A stretch of 64,000 nt of DNA from Pseudomonadota bacterium (lineage in GTDB: Bacteria; Pseudomonadota; Gammaproteobacteria; Steroidobacterales; Steroidobacteraceae): positions 1-64,000 of the forward strand of contig CAUJIK010000054.1 of assembly GCA_963205255.1 (NCBI GenBank), given 5' to 3'. Both the position numbers and the translations under genes were made by a program. Below are positions 25,410-35,069 of this stretch, piece after piece; position 1 is the stretch's first letter, and each line of letters opens with the position of its first letter. The notes beneath the pieces are model-generated. The model ran no database searches, was not told where the DNA came from, and saw nothing but the letters and a program-made list of their open reading frames with translations.

Positions 25410-27500
25410 ATGACGGACCCCGGAGCCTGGACAATCCCCATGACAAGCCTGTCGCGTCTCGTTATCCCGTCGATCGCAGCCGCCGCGGCGCTGGCCGCGA
25501 TGCCCGCTCGTGCCGACGAGGGCATGTGGACCTACGACAACTTCCCGGCAGCCACGGTGCAACAGCAACTGAACGCGCAGATCACGCCACAGTGGCTCGA
25601 CCGCGTGCGTCTGGCGACGCTGCGCCTGTCCAACTGCACGGCTTCGTTCATCTCTGGCGAAGGGCTCATCCTCACTAACCATCATTGCGCCGCCTCCTGT
25701 CTGGCGCAGATCTCCACCGCCGAGCGCGACCGGCTGCGCGACGGCTTCCTCGCCGACACACGCGCCGCGGAAGTGCGCTGCCCCACGCAGTACGCCGATG
25801 TGCTGATGAAGATGGAGGACATCACCGCAAAGGTGAACGCCGCCACCGCCGGCCTTGGCGATCGCGAAGCCAACGAGGCACGCAAGAAAACCCTCACGCA
25901 GCTGGAGCAGGCTTGCGAACGGGCCGCCGGCCAGCGCGATCCGCGTCGCTGCGAATCGGTGACGCTCTACCAGGGCGGCCAGTACTTCCTCTACCAGTAC
26001 AAGCGCTACGACGATGTGCGCATCGCCTTCGCGCCCGAGGCCGCCATCGCCGCGTTCGGTGGTGATCCCGACAATTTCCAGTTCCCGCGCTGGTGCCTGG
26101 ACATGGCCATCCTGCGCGCTTACGAGAACGGCAAGCCGGCCGTCACGCCCGATCACCTGAAGATCAACTGGGCGGGCGCGGTCGCGAACGAGGCGGTGTT
26201 CGTCTCCGGCCATCCCGGCTCCACCGACCGTCTGCTCACGGTGGCGCAGCTCGAAGCACAGCGCGCCGAACTGCCGCTGTGGCTGCAGCGCGCCTCCGAA
26301 CTGCGCGGCCGCTACATACAGTTCGGCAAGACCGGCGCCGAAGCCGCGCGCATCGTTGCCGATCCCCTGAGCTCGCTCGAGAACGGCATCAAGGTGCGGC
26401 GCAAGCAGCTCGACGCATTGCTGGAGCCGGCGCTGCTGGAACAGAAGCGCGCCGCCGAGGCCGACCTGCGGCGCCGCGCGGCATTCCCCGCGGAGCAGGA
26501 TCCCTGGGCGGCCATCGAGAAAGCCGCGCAGCGCGAGACCGAGTTGTCCGTGCCCTATGGTTTCATCGAGGGCGGCGCGGGCTTCAACAGCGTGCTGTTC
26601 CGCTACGCGCGCATCCTGGTGCGCGCCGCAGCTGAACGCGGCAAGCCCAGCGAGGAGCGGCTGCGCGAATACGTGGACACGGCGCTGCCCGCGCTGCAGC
26701 GGCAGCTCACCGCGGCGGTGCCGGTGTATCCCGAACGCGAGAAGCTCACCTTCTCCTTCGGCGCGGAACGCATGCGCGAGTTCCTCGGCCCCGATCATGC
26801 TCTGGTGCGCACACTGCTGGCCGAGTTCTCGCCGGACTCGCTGGCGGCCGGACTGATCGACGGCTCGAAGCTCGCCGACCCTGCGGTGCGCCAGCAGCTC
26901 TGGGACGGCGGCCAGGCCGCGGTCGATGCCTCGGAAGACCCGATGATCCGCATCGCGAAGCTGGTGGATGAACCAGCGCGCGCACTGCGCCGCCAGATGG
27001 AAGACGAGGTCGAGGCCGTGGTCGACGCGGCCCAGGAGAAAATCGCGCGCGCCCGTTTCGCCGCCTTCGGCACCCGCATCTATCCGGACGCCACGTTCAC
27101 GCTGCGCCTGAACTATGGCTCGGTGCAGGGCTGGAACGAAGCCGGAACAGATGTGCCGCCGTTCACCCGGCTGGCGCGCCTGTTTGAACGCGCCACGGAC
27201 AGCGAGCCGTTTCGTCTGCCGGAAAGCTGGAGCAGCAAGCGTGCGCTGCTCGACCCTGAGACATATTTCAATCTCATAACGAATAGCGATATCGTCGGCG
27301 GCAACTCGGGCAGCCCGCTGATAAACGCCCAGGGCGAGATCGTGGGACTGATGTTCGACGGGAACATTCACTCCATTTCGGGGTCTTACTGGTTCGACGC
27401 CGCGAAGAACCGTGCCGTGGCCGTGCATCCGGCCATCATGCACACCGCACTGACACGGATATATGATGCGCGGGAGCTGGGCAGGGAACTGGGGCTATAG
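25410..27500 (+). CDS. S46-family dipeptidyl-peptidase (DPP7-like specificity)
   Basis: About 696 residues. A signal peptide (SRLVIPSIAAAAALAAMPARA) precedes DEGMWTYDNFP, the family N-terminus. Triad residues are His in ILTNHHCAAS, Asp in CLDMAILRAYENG and Ser in GGNSGSPLINAQGEIVG. The residue 18 after the Ser is Gly (MFDGN), as in DPP7, rather than the Arg seen in acid-specific DPP11, so hydrophobic P1 preference is inferred. The enzyme should release dipeptides in the periplasm. I start at the ATG with an AGGA site seven bases upstream; an ATG 10 codons later is a plausible alternative and fits a shorter signal peptide. Confidence 0.93.
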   Translation: MTDPGAWTIPMTSLSRLVIPSIAAAAALAAMPARADEGMWTYDNFPAATVQQQLNAQITPQWLDRVRLATLRLSNCTASFISGEGLILTNHHCAASCLAQISTAERDRLRDGFLADTRAAEVRCPTQYADVLMKMEDITAKVNAATAGLGDREANEARKKTLTQLEQACERAAGQRDPRRCESVTLYQGGQYFLYQYKRYDDVRIAFAPEAAIAAFGGDPDNFQFPRWCLDMAILRAYENGKPAVTPDHLKINWAGAVANEAVFVSGHPGSTDRLLTVAQLEAQRAELPLWLQRASELRGRYIQFGKTGAEAARIVADPLSSLENGIKVRRKQLDALLEPALLEQKRAAEADLRRRAAFPAEQDPWAAIEKAAQRETELSVPYGFIEGGAGFNSVLFRYARILVRAAAERGKPSEERLREYVDTALPALQRQLTAAVPVYPEREKLTFSFGAERMREFLGPDHALVRTLLAEFSPDSLAAGLIDGSKLADPAVRQQLWDGGQAAVDASEDPMIRIAKLVDEPARALRRQMEDEVEAVVDAAQEKIARARFAAFGTRIYPDATFTLRLNYGSVQGWNEAGTDVPPFTRLARLFERATDSEPFRLPESWSSKRALLDPETYFNLITNSDIVGGNSGSPLINAQGEIVGLMFDGNIHSISGSYWFDAAKNRAVAVHPAIMHTALTRIYDARELGRELGL

Positions 27501-27507
27501 TAGTCAA

Positions 27508-28065
27508 ATGCTGAAGAACACCACCGAACGCTGGGGCTCGGTCGCGAAAGCCTTCCACTGGGTCATCGTGGCGCTGATCCTCGCGCAGTTCTGGCTCGCC
27601 AACCAGGCGGACAGCCTGCCGCTGAGCCTTGCCAAGCTCGCCGCCTACGCGCGCCACAAGTCCGTCGGCATCACCATCCTGGTGCTGGTGCTGCTGCGGC
27701 TGCTGTGGAAGTTCTACAACCGCGGCCACTCCCCGAAGCTGCCTTCGGACCTCAAGCCCTGGGAGCGCTTCTTCGGCCATCTCACGCACGAAGGCCTCTA
27801 CGTGCTGATGTTTGCGCTGCCTCTGTCAGGTTGGGCCATGTCGTCGGCGAAGAACTATCCTGTCAGCTGGTTCAATCTGGTGAGGCTGCCGGACTTCGTG
27901 TCTCCCAGCGAAACCCTGTTCGATTCACTCGTGCGTCTGCATGGAATTCTGGCCTGGGCGCTGGTGGCTCTGGCCGCGCTGCATGTGCTGGCTGCCTTCC
28001 AGCATCATTTGATCCGCAAGGACAACATCCTGCGCCGCATGCTGCCTTTCGCAAAGCTGCGCTGA
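27508..28065 (+). CDS. Cytochrome b561
   Basis: 185 residues from MLKNTTERWGSVAKAFHW, four transmembrane helices. It should carry two b-type haems. Candidate axial His residues are in KAFHWVIV, ARHKSVG, LHGILAW and LHVLAAF. The family transfers electrons from quinol or superoxide at the inner membrane. It is followed after 23 bases by a YceI-like periplasmic protein, a common bacterial pair. The frame extends 15 codons upstream, but that part overlaps the peptidase end and lacks family similarity. Confidence 0.94.
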   Translation: MLKNTTERWGSVAKAFHWVIVALILAQFWLANQADSLPLSLAKLAAYARHKSVGITILVLVLLRLLWKFYNRGHSPKLPSDLKPWERFFGHLTHEGLYVLMFALPLSGWAMSSAKNYPVSWFNLVRLPDFVSPSETLFDSLVRLHGILAWALVALAALHVLAAFQHHLIRKDNILRRMLPFAKLR

Positions 28066-28088
28066 TCGCATCCACAATCACGGGAACC

Positions 28089-28736
28089 ATGATGATGACA
28101 ACCGCAATCCGCCCCCGGCTTCTGCCCGCCTTCGCCGCATTGCTGCTCGCCGCCACCGGCGCGCGCGCCGCCGATCCGGCGCCGCTGCTGTGGTCCGCCG
28201 ATGCGGCGAAGAGCACGGTGGAGTTCCAGTTCGTGCAGGCCGGCGCGAAGACCACCGGCAAGTTCGGCAAGTTCACGGCGAACGTGGATTTCTCCGCTGC
28301 CGATGTCAGCAATGGAAAGATCGACGTGGCGATCGACGTTGACAGTGTGGACACGCGTGACAAGGAACGCGACGGCACGCTCAAGACCGCTGATCTGTTC
28401 GATACGAAGAAATTCCCGCGCGCCACCTACCTCGCCACCAGCTTCGCGGCCAAGGGCGCGGCCTTCGAGGGGCAGGGCAAGCTCACGCTGCGCGGCGTGA
28501 CGCGCGATGTGCCGATCAGCTTCACCTTCCAGCCGGGCCTTGATGCCGGCAAGCCCATCGCAACACTCAAGGGCACCGCCACGGTCAAGCGCCTGGCTTT
28601 CGGCGTGGGCCAGGGCGAGTGGAAGTCCACCGAGTGGATCAGCGATGACGTGCAGGTGAACTTCTCGCTGCTGCTGCGGCCGCGCGCTGGCGCGCCTGCG
28701 ATTCCCGCCACGCCCGCGCCCGCCCAGAGCAAGTAA
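28089..28736 (+). CDS. YceI-family periplasmic lipid/isoprenoid-binding protein
   Basis: 215 residues with a signal peptide (LLPAFAALLLAATGARAA) followed by a lipocalin-like YceI beta barrel: STVEFQFVQAGAKTTGKF, the VDTRDKERDGTLKTADLFD motif and FPRATYLATSF are typical. A short Pro/Ala-rich tail ends the protein. YceI proteins bind long isoprenoid chains such as ubiquinone. Three consecutive ATG codons open the gene; I use the first, close to a GGGA. It is probably co-transcribed with cytochrome b561, suggesting a quinone-linked redox role. Confidence 0.94.
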   Translation: MMMTTAIRPRLLPAFAALLLAATGARAADPAPLLWSADAAKSTVEFQFVQAGAKTTGKFGKFTANVDFSAADVSNGKIDVAIDVDSVDTRDKERDGTLKTADLFDTKKFPRATYLATSFAAKGAAFEGQGKLTLRGVTRDVPISFTFQPGLDAGKPIATLKGTATVKRLAFGVGQGEWKSTEWISDDVQVNFSLLLRPRAGAPAIPATPAPAQSK

Positions 28737-28745
28737 CGCCCGGCG

Positions 28746-30905
28746 GTGCCGGAGCTGTTCGAGCGCGCAGACCTCGTCATCGACGAGGTTCTGCGTCGCG
28801 TCGGCCGGCGGCTGGTAGTGGGCCTGCCCATCGGTATCGGAAAGCCCATACCGCTGGTCAATGAGCTTTACCGCCGTGCGGCCGGCGACCCTTCCATCGA
28901 CCTGACCCTGCTCACAGGCCTCACGCTCTCCCGGCCTCGCGCCCGCTCCGCTCTCGAACGCCGCTTCCTCGAACCTTTCGTCGAGCGCGTGTTCGGCGAC
29001 TGTCCCGAACCCGATTACCTCGAAGCGCTGCGCGCCGGCACATTGCCGCCCAACATCCGCGTCAGCGAATTCTTCTTCACGCCGGGATCGGCGCTCGACT
29101 GGCCTGCCAGCCAGCAGCAGCATCTGGCGAACAATTTCACCGAGGTGACGCGCGCGCTGCTGGCGCGCGGCATCAATGTGGTGCTGCAACTGGTCGCGGC
29201 GCGCCGGCAGGACGGGCGGCGCCAGATCAGTCTGGGCGCCAATCCGGATATCGCCGCCGAACTGATACCCGAGATGCGGCGGCGGGCAACGGCGCAGGCG
29301 CCCATAGCCATCGTGGGTCTGGTGCATCCCGAGCTGCCCTTCATGCTGGGCGATGCCTGCATCGAGCCGGACGCCTTCGATCTGCTGCTGGAACACCGGC
29401 GCTACGACTACCGCCTCTATGGGCCGCCCAACCTGCCGCTGGCGCTCACCGACCATGCCATCGGCCTGCACGTGAGCAGCCTGCTGCGGGATGGAGGCAC
29501 GCTGCAGATCGGTATCGGCGAGCTGGGCGATGCCGTGTGCTACGCCACGCTGCTGCGTCACCAGCGCAACGAGGACTGGCGACGCGCCATCGACGCGCTC
29601 GCCAGTCCCGACACACAGGCGCTTGCCGCCGACATCGGCGGCAATGCGCCCTTCACCGCCGGCCTGTTCGGTCTCAGCGAAATGTTCCTCGACCAGCAGC
29701 TGGACCTCGTGCGCGCCGGCATCCTGCGCCGCGAAGTCCACGACTGCCTGGCCCTGGAGCGCGCGCTGGCCAGCGGCGCGCTCACCAGACGCTTCGACGG
29801 CGCCGTGCTCGATCAACTGCTCGAACATGGGCTGGACCCGCATCTCGATGCAGCCTCGTTCGCGATGCTGCGTCACTGCGGCGTGTTCCACTCCTCCACC
29901 CGCTACGAGGCGGGTTGCATCGTGCTCGAGGACGGTACGCGCATCGCGGCCGACCTGTCGCGCGCCGAGGTGCGCGCGCGGCTGGCTTCGGGCGCGCTGG
30001 GTCAGCGCCTCAAGGGCGGCGCCGTGCTGCACGCCGCCTTCCTGCTCGGACCACAGGGCTTCTATGCGGCGCTGCGCGAGCTGCCCGAAAGCGAGCGCCA
30101 GCGCTTCCGCATGAATGCCGTGGGGCACGTGAACCGCCTGGGCGAGACGCAGCGCGAACTGCATCGCCTGCAGCGGCGCGATGCGCGCTTCATCAACAGC
30201 ACCATGATGGTGACCTTGCTGGGCGCGGCGATCTCCGATGGCCTCGACGATGGTCGCGTGGTCAGCGGCGTGGGCGGCCAGCTGGATTTCACCCTGCAAG
30301 CCCGCGAACTGCCCGGCGCCCGCTCCCTGCTCTGCCTGCGTGCCACCCGTTTCAGACACGGGGTGCTGCAATCGAACCTGCGCTATTCCTATGGGCACGC
30401 CACCGTGCCGCGGCATCTGCGCGACATCGTGGTCACCGAGTATGGCGCCGCGGATCTGCGCGACCGCACCGATGCCGAGATCATCGCGGCGCTGCTGGCG
30501 ATCAGCGATTCACGCTTCCAGCCGCAGCTGCTCGCCGAGGCGCAGCGGGCCGGCAAGATCGCGCGCGACTATCGGCTACCCGATCATGCGCGCGGCAATA
30601 CGCCGCAGCGTCTCGCCGACGCCCTGAAGCCGTTGCAGGCGCGCGGGCAGTTCAGCGAATACCCTTTCGGCACCGACTTCTCGAAGGAGGAGATCGCGCT
30701 GGCGCGGGCATTGCCGCAGCTGGCTGCCGCATCGGCGACGCCCACTGGCCGCGCCGCCCTGCTGTGGCATGCGCTCACCCATCGGCGCAGCGGGCGCTTC
30801 AGCGCGGAGCTGGCGAGGATGGGGCTCGATGCACCGCGGGGGTGGCGCGAGCGGCTCGATCGCCGCCTGGTGAGCTGGGCGCTGGCGGCACAGACCCGGC
30901 GGTAG
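28746..30905 (+). CDS. Acetyl-CoA hydrolase/transferase family protein
   Basis: 719 residues from a GTG start 9 bases after the YceI-like stop. The C-terminal half has the CoA-transferase signature: GELGDAVCYATLLRH, then NSTMMVTLLGAAISDGL, and the catalytic Glu in VVTEYGAADLRDRTD. The N-terminal ~220 residues form the first CoA-transferase-like half. At 719 residues it exceeds the ~500-residue Cat1/Ach1 type and fits the longer uncharacterised subgroup. It probably moves CoA between short-chain acids; substrates cannot be told from sequence. Confidence 0.88.
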   Translation: MPELFERADLVIDEVLRRVGRRLVVGLPIGIGKPIPLVNELYRRAAGDPSIDLTLLTGLTLSRPRARSALERRFLEPFVERVFGDCPEPDYLEALRAGTLPPNIRVSEFFFTPGSALDWPASQQQHLANNFTEVTRALLARGINVVLQLVAARRQDGRRQISLGANPDIAAELIPEMRRRATAQAPIAIVGLVHPELPFMLGDACIEPDAFDLLLEHRRYDYRLYGPPNLPLALTDHAIGLHVSSLLRDGGTLQIGIGELGDAVCYATLLRHQRNEDWRRAIDALASPDTQALAADIGGNAPFTAGLFGLSEMFLDQQLDLVRAGILRREVHDCLALERALASGALTRRFDGAVLDQLLEHGLDPHLDAASFAMLRHCGVFHSSTRYEAGCIVLEDGTRIAADLSRAEVRARLASGALGQRLKGGAVLHAAFLLGPQGFYAALRELPESERQRFRMNAVGHVNRLGETQRELHRLQRRDARFINSTMMVTLLGAAISDGLDDGRVVSGVGGQLDFTLQARELPGARSLLCLRATRFRHGVLQSNLRYSYGHATVPRHLRDIVVTEYGAADLRDRTDAEIIAALLAISDSRFQPQLLAEAQRAGKIARDYRLPDHARGNTPQRLADALKPLQARGQFSEYPFGTDFSKEEIALARALPQLAAASATPTGRAALLWHALTHRRSGRFSAELARMGLDAPRGWRERLDRRLVSWALAAQTRR

Positions 30906-30923
30906 CCGGAATTTCGCGCAACC

Positions 30924-31223
30924 TCAGGCTCCCTGCAGGTGCCGCATCACCAGCCAGGCGGCAAGGGTCATCGTCGCGCCGCCGCCGGCCAGCACTGTCC
31001 AGACACGCACCAGGCTGGCGGCGGCAAACGCCCAGCAGAACAGCACCAGAAACAGCACGAACGCCAGCAGCATGGCCAGCATCCAGGCCTGTGCGTACGC
31101 CATGCCGCCCGCCACCAGCAAGGCGATCCCCAGGGCGCTGAAGCCCCAGACGAAACCGTAGCCGCCGAGGACGCTCGCGAGGATGCGGGAAATGATCCGG
31201 GTGGAAGGGGGATCGAGGCTCAT
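30924..31223 (-). CDS. DUF3649 iron-uptake-associated membrane protein
   Basis: 99 residues with three hydrophobic helices. The opening RIISRILASVLGGYGFVWGF and a middle segment rich in Leu/Phe before FAAASLVRVW match the small inner-membrane family DUF3649, usually found with PepSY, DUF3325 and TonB-receptor genes in iron-uptake clusters. Here no such partner is adjacent. A near-perfect Fur site lies about 30 bases upstream of the start, which supports iron repression and the assignment. Confidence 0.8.
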   Translation of the reverse strand: MSLDPPSTRIISRILASVLGGYGFVWGFSALGIALLVAGGMAYAQAWMLAMLLAFVLFLVLFCWAFAAASLVRVWTVLAGGGATMTLAAWLVMRHLQGA

Positions 31224-31251
31224 AGGCTGTCAAACAATCTCATTGGCAAAT

Positions 31252-31264
31252 GAGAATCATTCTC
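31252..31264. promoter_or_regulatory. Fur box upstream of the DUF3649 gene
   Basis: The palindrome GAGAATCATTCTC, set in AAATGAGAATCATTCTCGA, matches the Fur consensus core. On the minus strand a TACTAT hexamer (31272-31267) lies next to it as a possible -10, so Fur binding would cover the transcription start. It is placed for the DUF3649 gene, between it and the acs stop. Confidence 0.8.
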
Positions 31265-31365
31265 GAATAGTACCCTGCCTATCCCTGCCCGGCAACTTTC
31301 AAATGCCCAGGGCGGTTCCCCGAACTGAAGATGCAGCGCCCGGTCCGGCGGACCAGGCGCGGGCT

Positions 31366-33327
<1,962 letters not shown>

Positions 33328-33335
33328 TGGCAGGA

Positions 33336-34214
33336 TCATAGCGCCAACCGTTCGGCTTGCCGACGCAATAGCGGACCGAAACCTTGCTCGTCGCAGAACT
33401 GCGCGAGGCCGGCAAGGTCTGGTGCGCGCCGGCGCAAACCATCCCGGCTCAGGGCCAGCGGCATGTCGCAACAGATGCGTGTCAGGGCCTGCGCAAGATA
33501 GGCCGCCTCGCGATGGACGGCGAGCCGCTCCACCAGTCGGGCGGCGCCGCGCAGCGGCAGGTCGCGCACGGTATCCAGCCGCTCGTACAGCTCATCGAGA
33601 GTCGCATAGGACTTCATCAATGCCGCGGCAGTTTTCGGCCCCACGCCTGGCACGCCAGGGATGTTGTCCACCGCATCTCCCGTGAGCGCGAGGTAATCCG
33701 CATAGCGCTCTGGCGCCACACCGAAGCGCTCCTCGATCTGGCTGTGGTGGTAGCGAGCCTGACCGGTGTAGTCCCAGTACACGTCGCCGGGACCGATCAG
33801 CTGCGCCAGATCCTTGTCGCGCGACACCAGCGTGCTGCGCAAGCCTTGGCTGCGCATGAAAGTGGCCAGCGTGCCGATGATGTCATCGGCCTCGTACTCG
33901 GGGCTGTCGAACCAGGCCACGCCCAAGTGCGCGCAGAAGGCGCGGCAGCGCTCGAACTGCAGCAGCAGATCCGGCGGGGCCGGCTCGCGGTTGGCCTTGT
34001 ACGCAGGGAAGATGCGGTTGCGATGGCAGGAGGCGAGGCTGGCATCGAAGGCCACCGCGATGTATTCGGGCCGGGCGCGTTCCACGAGGTCGGAGAGAAA
34101 ACGCGCGAAGCCGTACAGCGCGTGCACGGCATTGCCATCGGGGTCGCGCAGTTCCGGCGGCATCGAGTAGTAGGCGCGGAAGACGTAGACCGAGGCATCG
34201 ACGAGGTAGATCAC
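33336..34214 (-). CDS. 5'-3' exonuclease (flap/Pol I N-terminal-like family)
   Basis: 292 residues with a GTG start at [15 protein letters not shown], the standard opening of this family; the frame runs on upstream but without similarity. It has the metal-binding acidic clusters of FEN-type nucleases ([32 protein letters not shown]) and the helix-three-turn-helix [25 protein letters not shown]. Unlike DNA polymerase I it lacks polymerase domains, so it may be a stand-alone RNA-primer or flap nuclease (Xni/ExoIX-like role). Confidence 0.9.
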   Translation of the reverse strand: MIYLVDASVYVFRAYYSMPPELRDPDGNAVHALYGFARFLSDLVERARPEYIAVAFDASLASCHRNRIFPAYKANREPAPPDLLLQFERCRAFCAHLGVAWFDSPEYEADDIIGTLATFMRSQGLRSTLVSRDKDLAQLIGPGDVYWDYTGQARYHHSQIEERFGVAPERYADYLALTGDAVDNIPGVPGVGPKTAAALMKSYATLDELYERLDTVRDLPLRGAARLVERLAVHREAAYLAQALTRICCDMPLALSRDGLRRRAPDLAGLAQFCDEQGFGPLLRRQAERLAL

Positions 34215-34282
34215 GGCGTACCGTTTCGCAGGTGCGCCCTGCCTTGTCAATCCACCGATGCGATTCGGCGGAATGGAAGACG

Positions 34283-34966
34283 TCAGTTCAGCAGTTCGCG
34301 GATGCGCGCATGCAGCGGGCTGCTGCGCGGGAAATGCGCCAGCAGATACTGCATCTGGTCGGCCAGCACGCGGCGACCCTTGAGGAAGATGTACTCGGCA
34401 TAGGTGGGTGTGAACGGCACGGCCACCAGTTGCATCTTCGCCTGCTCGGGTGTGCGCCAGGCCTTGTGGTTGTTGCAGCGGCGGCAGGCCGTCACCACAT
34501 TGGTCCAGCTGTCCCTGCCCCCCTGGCTCAGCGGGCGCACATGGTCGCGCGACAGCTCCGCGGCCGCAAAGCGCTGCGCGCAGTACATGCACAGATGCCC
34601 GTCGCGGCGGAACAGCGTCTGGTTGTTCAGCGGCGGCACATAGTCATGGCGGGTGTTGCCGGGATTGCCGGTGTGACCCACGGTGGCGATGATCGAGCTC
34701 ACTTCGAGCACGGTGCGCCGGCCGGTGGCCGCGTTGTAGCCGCCCTGCAGGCGATACAGCGGAGAGCCGCAGATATAGGCCACCTGCCGCTGGTGATAGA
34801 GACGGGCCGCCTCGCGGTAGTCGATCCATTCCAGCGGCATGCCGGCCACGTCGGCCCGCAGCACCAGTTGATTCAGGCCGTGCAGACCGGGCGACGCAAC
34901 GACAAAGGCTTCGTGGTCGAAGGCAGGACCGCCGGAGGGCGGCGAAAGACTGCTGTTCCGGTTCAA
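34283..34966 (-). CDS. HNH endonuclease family protein
   Basis: Up to 227 residues from a TTG codon. The N-terminal ~100 residues (LVLRADVAGMPLEWIDYREA, then AYICGSPLYRL) match the domain that precedes HNH in a common chromosomal subgroup. The HNH core has CMYCAQRF, RDHVRPLSQGG, and CRRCNNHK: a zinc ribbon of two CxxC pairs around the His-Asn catalytic centre. The exact start is uncertain (a GTG or the Met of MPLEW would shorten it). These housekeeping HNH proteins have no settled function. It sits alone between priA and the exonuclease gene. Confidence 0.85.
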   Translation of the reverse strand: MNRNSSLSPPSGGPAFDHEAFVVASPGLHGLNQLVLRADVAGMPLEWIDYREAARLYHQRQVAYICGSPLYRLQGGYNAATGRRTVLEVSSIIATVGHTGNPGNTRHDYVPPLNNQTLFRRDGHLCMYCAQRFAAAELSRDHVRPLSQGGRDSWTNVVTACRRCNNHKAWRTPEQAKMQLVAVPFTPTYAEYIFLKGRRVLADQMQYLLAHFPRSSPLHARIRELLN

Positions 34967-35069
34967 GCGCTTTCAAGGGTATGACAGGTTGGTGCGACAC
35001 ACAACGGACCTGGGCAGCATCCGCCGCGACTAGCCGGGACGGCGCCGAACCTGCAAGCTCTCGCCTCCC

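Noticed and set aside
25185..30416. Very long open frames on the strand opposite the S46 peptidase and acetyl-CoA transferase genes (about 750 and 800 codons)
   Set aside because: They mirror well-recognised genes, have low-complexity His/Arg/Gln-rich translations and no family motifs; expected in GC-rich DNA.
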